A DNA stretch of 64,000 nucleotides from Platerodrilus igneus (Eukaryota; Arthropoda; Insecta; Coleoptera; Lycidae): contig JARFIW010001111.1 in assembly GCA_036346225.1 (NCBI GenBank), positions 1,608,526 through 1,672,525 of the forward strand, read 5' to 3'. Below the pieces are notes generated by a model. That model saw only the letters and a list, made by a program, of their open reading frames with translations, was not told the origin of the DNA and searched no databases. The first letter of the stretch is position 1. Every line of letters starts with the position of its first letter. Positions 56,396-64,000 of the stretch are shown piece after piece. Made by a program: the position numbers and the translations under genes.

Positions 56396-59300
56396 GAAGA
56401 AATAGAAGTTTTACTTTTGGCATTATCAAAACTAACTTCTTTCCCTGTCAAGAATATGAAAATTTGCATACTCTTGAACTTCTATGACGTTTGAAACGGA
56501 TATCTTACTGCGGTGGTATGCATTTTAACGATTTTCATTAAATAGAGAAAAAAGAAGAAGAAATAGAAGTTTTACTTTTGGCATTATCAAAACTAACGTC
56601 TTTCCTTGTCAAGAATATGAAAATTTGCATACTCTTGAACTTCTATGACGTTTGAAACGGATATCTTACTGCGGTGGTATGCATTTTAACGATTTTCATT
56701 AAATAGAGAAAAAAGAAGAAGAAATAAAAGTTTTACTTTTGGCATTATCAAAACTAACTTCTTTCCTTGTCAAGAATGTGAAAATTTGCATACTCTTGAA
56801 CTTCTATGACGTTTGAAACGGATATCTTACTGCGGTGGTATGCATTTTAACGATTTTCATTAAATAGAGAAAAAAGAAGAAGAAATAGAAGTTTTACTTT
56901 TGGCATTATCAAAACTAACTTCTTTCCTTGTCAAGAATATGAAAATTTGCATACTCTTGAACTTCTATGACGTTTGAAACGGATATCTTACTGCGGTGGT
57001 ATGCATTTTAACGATTTTCATTAAATAGAGAAAAAAGGGGAAGAAATAGAAGTTTTACTTTTGGCATTATCAAAACTAACTTCTTTCCCTGTCAAGAATA
57101 TGAAAATTTGCATACTCTTGAACTTCTATGACGTTTGAAACGGATATCTTACTGCGGTGGTATGCATTTTAACGATTTTCATTAAATAGAGAAAAAAGGG
57201 GAAGAAATAGAAGTTTTACTTTTGGCATTATCAAAACTAACTTCTTTCCTTGTCAAGAATGTGAAAATTTGCATACTCTTGAACTTCTATGACGTTTGAA
57301 ACGGATATCTTACTGCGGTGGTATGCATTTTAACGATTTTCATTAAATAGAGAAAAAGGGAAGAAAGTTTTACTTTTGGCATAATCAAAACTAACTTCTT
57401 TCCTTGTCAAGAATGTGAAAATTTGCATACTCTTGAACTTCTATGACGTTTGAAACGGATATCTTACTGCGGTGGTATGCATTTTAACGATTTTCATTAA
57501 ATAGAAAAAGAAGAAGAAATAAAAGTTTTACTTTTGGCATTATCAAAACTAACTTCTTTCCTTGTCAAGAATATGAAAATTTGCATACTCTTGAACTTCT
57601 ATGACGTTTGAAACGGATATCTTACTGCGGTGGAATGCATTTTAACGATTTTCATTAAATAGAGAAAAAAGAAGAAGAAATAGAAGTTTTACTTTTGGCA
57701 TTATCAAAACTAACTTCTTTCCCTGTCAAGAATATGAAAATTTGCATACTCTTGAACTTCTATGACGTTTGAAACGGATATCTTACTGCGGTGGTATGCA
57801 TTTTAACGATTTTCATTAAATAGAGAAAAAAGGGGAAGAAATAGAAGTTTTACTTTTGGCATTATCAAAACTAACTTCTTTCCTTGTCAAGAATGTGAAA
57901 ATTTGCATACTCTTGAACTTCTATGACGTTTGAAACGGATATCTTACTGCGGTGGTATGCATTTTAACGATTTTCATTAAATAGAGAAAAAAGGGGAAGA
58001 AATAGAAGTTTTACTTTTGGCATTATCAAAACTAACTTCTTTCCTGTCAAGAATGTGAAAATTTGCATACTCTTGAACTTCTATGACGTTTGAAACGGAT
58101 ATCTTACTGCGGTGGTATGCATTTTAACGATTTTCATTAAATAGAGAAAAAAGAAGAAGAAATAGAAGTTTTACTTTTGGCATTATCAAAACTAACTTCT
58201 TTCCCTGTCAAGAATATGAAAATTTGCATACTCTTGAACTTCTATGACGTTTGAAACGGATATCTTACTGCGGTGGAATGCATTTTAACGATTTTCATTA
58301 AATAGAGAAAAAAGGGGAAGAAATAGAAGTTTTACTTTTGGCATTATCAAAACTAACTTCTTTCCTGTCAAGAATATGAAAATTTGCATACTCTTGAACT
58401 TCTATGACGTTTGAAACGGATATCTTACTGCGGTGGTATGCATTTTAACGATTTTCATTAAATAGAGAAAAAAGGGGAAGAAATAGAAGTTTTACTTTTG
58501 GCATTATCAAAACTAACTTCTTTCCTTGTCAAGAATGTGAAAATTTGCATACTCTTGAACTTCTATGACGTTTGAAACGGATATCTTACTGCGGTGGTAT
58601 GCATTTTAACGATTTTCATTAAATAGAGAAAAAAGAAGAAGAAATAGAAGTTTTACTTTTGGCATTATCAAAACTAACTTCTTTCCTTGTCAAGAATGTG
58701 AAAATTTGCATACTCTTGAACTTCTATGACGTTTGAAACGGATATCTTACTGCGGTGGAATGCATTTTAACGATTTTCATTAAATAGAGAAAAAAGAAGA
58801 AGAAATAGAAGTTTTACTTTTGGCATTATCAAAACTAACTTCTTTCCCTGTCAAGAATATGAAAATTTGCATACTCTTGAACTTCTATGACGTTTGAAAC
58901 GGATATCTTACTGCGGTGGTATGCATTTTAACGATTTTCATTAAATAGAGAAAAGAAGAAGAAATAAAAGTTTTACTTTTGGCATTATCAAAACTAACTT
59001 CTTTCCTGTCAAGAATGTGAAAATTTGCATACTCTTGAACTTCTATGACGTTTGAAACGGATATCTTACTGCGGTGGTATGCATTTTAACGATTTTCATT
59101 AAATAGAGAAAAAAGAAGAAGAAATAGAAGTTTTACTTTTGGCATTATCAAAACTAACTTCTTTCCCTGTCAAGAATATGAAAATTTGCATACTCTTGAA
59201 CTTCTATGACGTTTGAAACGGATATCTTACTGCGGTGGTATGCATTTTAACGATTTTCATTAAATAGAGAAAAAAGGGGAAGAAATGAAGTTTTACTTTT

Positions 59301-62300
59301 GGCATTATCAAAACTAACTTCTTTCCCTGTCAAGAATATGAAAATTTGCATACTCTTAAACTTCTATGACGTTTGAAACGGATATCTTACTGCGGTGGAA
59401 TGCATTTTAACGATTTTCATTAAATAGAGAAAAAAGGGGAAGAAATAGAAGTTTTACTTTTGGCATTATCAAAACTAACTTCTTTCCCTGTCAAGAATAT
59501 GAAAATTTGCATACTCTTGAACTTCTATGACGTTTGAAACGGATATCTTACTGCGGTGGTATGCATTTTAACGATTTTCATTAAATAGAGAAAAAAGGGG
59601 AAGAAATAGAAGTTTTACTTTTGGCATTATCAAAACTAACTTCTTTCCCTGTCAAGAATATGAAAATTTGCATACTCTTGAACTTCTATGACGTTTGAAA
59701 CGGATATCTTACTGCGGTGGTATGCATTTTAACGATTTTCATTAAATAGAGAAAAAAGGGGAAGAAATAGAAGTTTTACTTTTGGCATTATCAAAACTAA
59801 CTTCTTTCCTGTCAAGAATGTGAAAATTTGCATACTCTTGAACTTCTATGACGTTTGAAACGGATATCTTACTGCGGTGGTATGCATTTTAACGATTTTC
59901 ATTAAATAGAGAAAAAAGAAGAAGAAATAGAAGTTTTACTTTTGGCATTATCAAAACTAACTTCTTTCCCTGTCAAGAATATGAAAATTTGCATACTCTT
60001 GAACTTCTATGACGTTTGAAACGGATATCTTACTGCGGTGGTATGCATTTTAACGATTTTCATTAAATAGAGAAAAAAGAAGAAGAAATAAAAGTTTTAC
60101 TTTTGGCATTATCAAAACTAACTTCTTTCCTTGTCAAGAATGTGAAAATTTGCATACTCTTGAACTTCTATGACGTTTGAAACGGATATCTTACTGCGGT
60201 GGTATGCATTTTAACGATTTTCATTAAATAGAGAAAAAAGAAGAAATAGAAGTTTTACTTTTGGCATTATCAAAACTAACTTCTTTCCCTGTCAAGAATA
60301 TGAAAATTTGCATACTCTTGAACTTCTATGACGTTTGAAACGGATATCTTACTGCGGTGGAATGCAATTTAACGATTTTCATTAAATAGAGAAAAAAGAA
60401 GAAGAAATAGAAGTTTTACTTTTGGCATTATCAAAACTAACTTCTTTCCCTGTCAAGAATATGAAAATTTGCATACTCTTGAACTTCTATGACGTTTGAA
60501 ACGGATATCTTACTGCGGTGGTATGCATTTTAACGATTTTCATTAAATAGAGAAAAAAGAAGAAGAAATAGAAGTTTTACTTTTGGCATTATCAAAACTA
60601 ACTTCTTTCCCTGTCAAGAATATGAAAATTTGCATACTCTTGAACTTCTATGACGTTTGAAACGGATATCTTACTGCGGTGGAATGCATTTTAACGATTT
60701 TCATTAAATAGAGAAAAAAGAAGAAGAAATAGAAGTTTTACTTTTGGCATTATCAAAACTAACTTCTTTTCCTGTCAAGAATATGAAAATTTGCATACTC
60801 TTGAACTTCTATGACGTTTGAAACGGATATCTTACTGCGGTGGTATGCATTTTAACGATTTTCATTAAATAGAGAAAAAAGAAGAAGAAATAGAAGTTTT
60901 ACTTTTGGCATTATCAAAACTAACTTCTTTCCCTGTCAAGAATATGAAAATTTGCATACTCTTGAACTTCTATGACGTTTGAAACGGATATCTTACTGCG
61001 GTGGTATGCATTTTAACGATTTTCATTAAATAGAAAAAGAAGAAGAAATAGAAGTTTTACTTTTGGCATTATCAAAACTAACTTCTTTCCTTGTCAAGAA
61101 TGTGAAAATTTGCATACTCTTGAACTTCTATGACGTTTGAAACGGATATCTTACTGCGGTGGTATGCATTTTAACGATTTTCATTAAATAAAAAAAAGAA
61201 GAAGAAATAGAAGTTTTACTTTTGGCATTATCAAAACTAACTTCTTTCCCTGTCAAGAATATGAAAATTTGCATACTCTTGAACTTCTATGACGTTTGAA
61301 ACGGATATCTTACTGCGGTGGTATGCATTTTAACGATTTTCATTAAATAGAGAAAAAAGAAGAAGAAATAAAAGTTTTACTTTTGGCATTATCAAAACTA
61401 ACTTCTTTCCCTGTCAAGAATATGAAAATTTGCATACTCTTGAACTTCTATGACGTTTGAAACGGATATCTTACTGCGGTGGTATGCATTTTAACGATTT
61501 TCATTAAATAGAGAAAAAAGAAGAAGAAATAAAAGTTTTACTTTTGGCATTATCAAAACTAACTTCTTTCCTAGTCAAGAATGTGAAAATTTGCATACTC
61601 TTGAACTTCTATGACGTTTGAAACGGATATCTTACTGCGGTGGTATGCATTTTAACGATTTTCATTAAATAGAGAAAAAAGAAGAAGAAATAGAAGTTTT
61701 ACTTTTGGCATTATCAAAACTAACTTCTTTCCCTGTCAAGAATATGAAAATTTGCATACTCTTGAACTTCTATGACGTTTGAAACGGATATCTTACTGCG
61801 GTGGTATGCATTTTAACGATTTTCATTAAATAGAGAAAAAAGAAGAAGAAATAAAAGTTTTACTTTTGGCATTATCAAAACTAACTTCTTTCCTTGTCAA
61901 GAATGTGAAAATTTGCATACTCTTGAACTTCTATGACGTTTGAAACGGATATCTTACTGCGGTGGTATGCATTTTAACGATTTTCATTAAATAGAGAAAA
62001 AAGAAGAAGAAATAAAAGTTTTACTTTTGGCATTATCAAAACTAACTTCTTTCCTTGTCAAGAATATGAAAATTTGCATACTCTTGAACTTCTATGACGT
62101 TTGAAACGGATATCTTACTGCGGTGGTATGCATTTTAACGATTTTCATTAAATAGAGAAAAAAGAAGAAGAAATAAAAGTTTTACTTTTGGCATTATCAA
62201 AACTAACTTCTTTCCTTGTCAAGAATATGAAAATTTGCATACTCTTGAACTTCTATGACGTTTGAAACGGATATCTTACTGCGGTGGAATGCATTTTAAC

Positions 62301-64000
62301 GATTTTCATTAAATAGAGAAAAAAGAAGAAGAAATAGAAGTTTTACTTTTGGCATTATCAAAACTAACTTCTTTCCCTGTCAAGAATATGAAAATTTGCA
62401 TACTCTTGAACTTCTATGACGTTTGAAACGGATATCTTACTGCGGTGGTATGCATTTTAACGATTTTCATTAAATAGAGAAAAAAGAAGAAGAAATAGAA
62501 GTTTTACTTTTGGCATTATCAAAACTAACTTCTTTCCCTGTCAAGAATATGAAAATTTGCATACTCTTGAACTTCTATGACGTTTGAAACGGATATCTTA
62601 CTGCGGTGGTATGCATTTTAACGATTTTCATTAAATAGAGAAAAGAAGAAGAAATAGAAGTTTTACTTTTGGCATTATCAAAACTAACTTCTTTCCCTGT
62701 CAAGAATATGAAAATTTGCATACTCTTGAACTTCTATGACGTTTGAAACGGATATCTTACTGCGGTGGTATGCATTTTAACGATTTTCATTAAATAGAGA
62801 AAAAAGAAGAAGAAATAAAAGTTTTACTTTTGGCATTATCAAAACTAACTTCTTTCCTTGTCAAGAATGTGAAAATTTGCATACTCTTGAACTTCTATGA
62901 CGTTTGAAACGGATATCTTACTGCGGTGGTATGCATTTTAACGATTTTCATTAAATAGAGAAAAAAGAAGAAGAAATAGAAGTTTTACTTTTGGCATTAT
63001 CAAAACTAACTTCTTTCCCTGTCAAGAATATGAAAATTTGCATACTCTTGAACTTCTATGACGTTTGAAACGGATATCTTACTGCGGTGGAATGCATTTT
63101 AACGATTTTCATTAAATAGAGAAAAAAGAAGAAGAAATAGAAGTTTTACTTTTGGCATTATCAAAACTAACTTCTTTCCTTGTCAAGAATATGAAAATTT
63201 GCATACTCTTGAACTTCTATGACGTTTGAAACGGATATCTTACTGCGGTGGTATGCATTTTAACGATTTTCATTAAATAGAAAAAGAAGAAGAAATAGAA
63301 GTTTTACTTTTGGCATTATCAAAACTAACTTCTTTCCTTGTCAAGAATATGAAAATTTGCATACTCTTGAACTTCTATGACGTTTGAAACGGATATCTTA
63401 CTGCGGTGGAATGCAATTTAACGATTTTCATTAAATAGAGAAAAAAGAAGAAGAAATAGAAGTTTTACTTTTGGCATTATCAAAACTAACTTCTTTCCCT
63501 GTCAAGAATATGAAAATTTGCATACTCTTGAACTTCTATGACGTTTGAAACGGATATCTTACTGCGGTGGTATGCATTTTAACGATTTTCATTAAATAGA
63601 GAAAAAAGAAGAAGAAATAAAAGTTTTACTTTTGGCATTATCAAAACTAACTTCTTTCCTGTCAAGAATGTGAAAATTTGCATACTCTTGAACTTCTATG
63701 ACGTTTGAAACGGATATCTTACTGCGGTGGTATGCATTTTAACGATTTTCATTAAATAGAGAAAAAAGAAGAAGAAATAAAAGTTTTACTTTTGGCATTA
63801 TCAAAACTAACTTCTTTCCTTGTCAAGAATATGAAAATTTGCATACTCTTGAACTTCTATGACGTTTGAAACGGATATCTTACTGCGGTGGAATGCATTT
63901 TAACGATTTTCATTAAATAGAGAAAAAAGGGGAAGTAATAGAAGTTTAACTTTTGGCATTATCAAAACTAACTTCTTTCCTTGTCAAGAATATGAAAATT
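56396..64000. repeat. 161-bp satellite array
   Basis: The anchor TTTTACTTTTGGCATTATCA recurs at 56409, 56570, 56731, 56892, 57053, 57214 and so on, a basic 161-bp period. I count 47 full monomers plus a partial one. Monomers differ at few sites: linker GGGGAAG versus GAAGAAG, ATAGAAG versus ATAAAAG, CCCTGTC versus CTTGTC or CCTGTC, AATATG versus AATGTG, GGTGGTATGC versus GGTGGAATGC. Short length changes fall mainly in the purine linker. No coding frame and no CENP-B-box-like motif was seen. The array leaves the window. Confidence 0.98.

Noticed and set aside
56409..57200. CENP-B-box-like motif in the satellite monomer
   Set aside because: TTTGAAACGGATATC has only partial resemblance and lacks the required core.
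56396..64000. Regular repeats considered as a CRISPR-like array
   Set aside because: The whole 161-bp unit is conserved with no variable spacers; it is satellite DNA in a eukaryote.

Overview
The window is repeat-dominated DNA from an arthropod nuclear genome, most likely an insect. Evidence: short GT-AG introns of 45-52 bp, TATA plus TCAGT initiator pairs, BEL/Pao, Ty3/gypsy, Penelope-like and CR1/jockey-like retroelements, a Crypton-type tyrosine recombinase, tRNA-derived SINEs and a long satellite array. I found no convincing host single-copy gene. The order of insect is not resolved.

The main content is two virus-like elements of the Polinton/adintovirus kind (integrated mid-size dsDNA viruses). 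Element A (about 1.3-11.3 kb) keeps a compact leftward virion-gene block: an unknown 5' gene, a parvovirus-type phospholipase A2 (PLA2) protein, a pX-like core protein, an adenain-like cysteine protease, a penton-like capsid protein, a major capsid protein, and the start of a packaging ATPase fused to a psq helix-turn-helix. Across a divergent promoter region lies a rightward family-B DNA polymerase (PolB) with N-terminal C2H2 fingers and two short introns. Most of these genes carry frameshifts or stops. Element B (24143-41008, 16,866 bp) has clear boundaries: inverted terminal repeats and a perfect 6-bp target duplication (CACAAT). It sits inside the pol gene of a BEL/Pao retrotransposon. It keeps a nearly intact PolB (one frameshift, one stop) and an intact psq-ATPase. 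The space where virion genes would lie holds a 7.3-kb foldback structure with a decayed Crypton-type recombinase in it.

Layout: 1-1160, one copy of a 1.16-kb direct repeat (partner 21786-22944, about 1 percent diverged) carrying a PolB C-terminal remnant and a dimer of a 0.3-kb repeat (R1). 1.3-11.3 kb, element A. 11.8-17.7 kb, a non-autonomous LTR retrotransposon with 1.4-kb LTRs, flanked on both sides by R1 and a minisatellite. 17.8-19.3 kb, gypsy integrase remnant, 107-bp tandem repeats and a tRNA-like sequence. 20.1-21.8 kb, an unrecognised decayed gene split by a tandem SINE. 22.9-24.06 kb, Penelope-like reverse transcriptase (RT). 24.06-43.2 kb, BEL/Pao interrupted by element B. 43.7-44.3 kb, solo LTR. 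44.9-48.4 kb, leftward gypsy pol. 48.4-52.1 kb, mixed retroelement debris. 52.1-54 kb, gypsy primer-binding site (PBS) and gag. 55.1-56.3 kb, LINE RT cut by a hAT-like end. 56.4-64 kb, a 161-bp satellite array of about 47 full monomers running off the window.

In a living element, PolB would replicate the DNA, the ATPase would package it, the protease would mature the virion and the PLA2 protein would breach membranes on entry. Here these genes are mostly fossils. Element B is the youngest-looking part.
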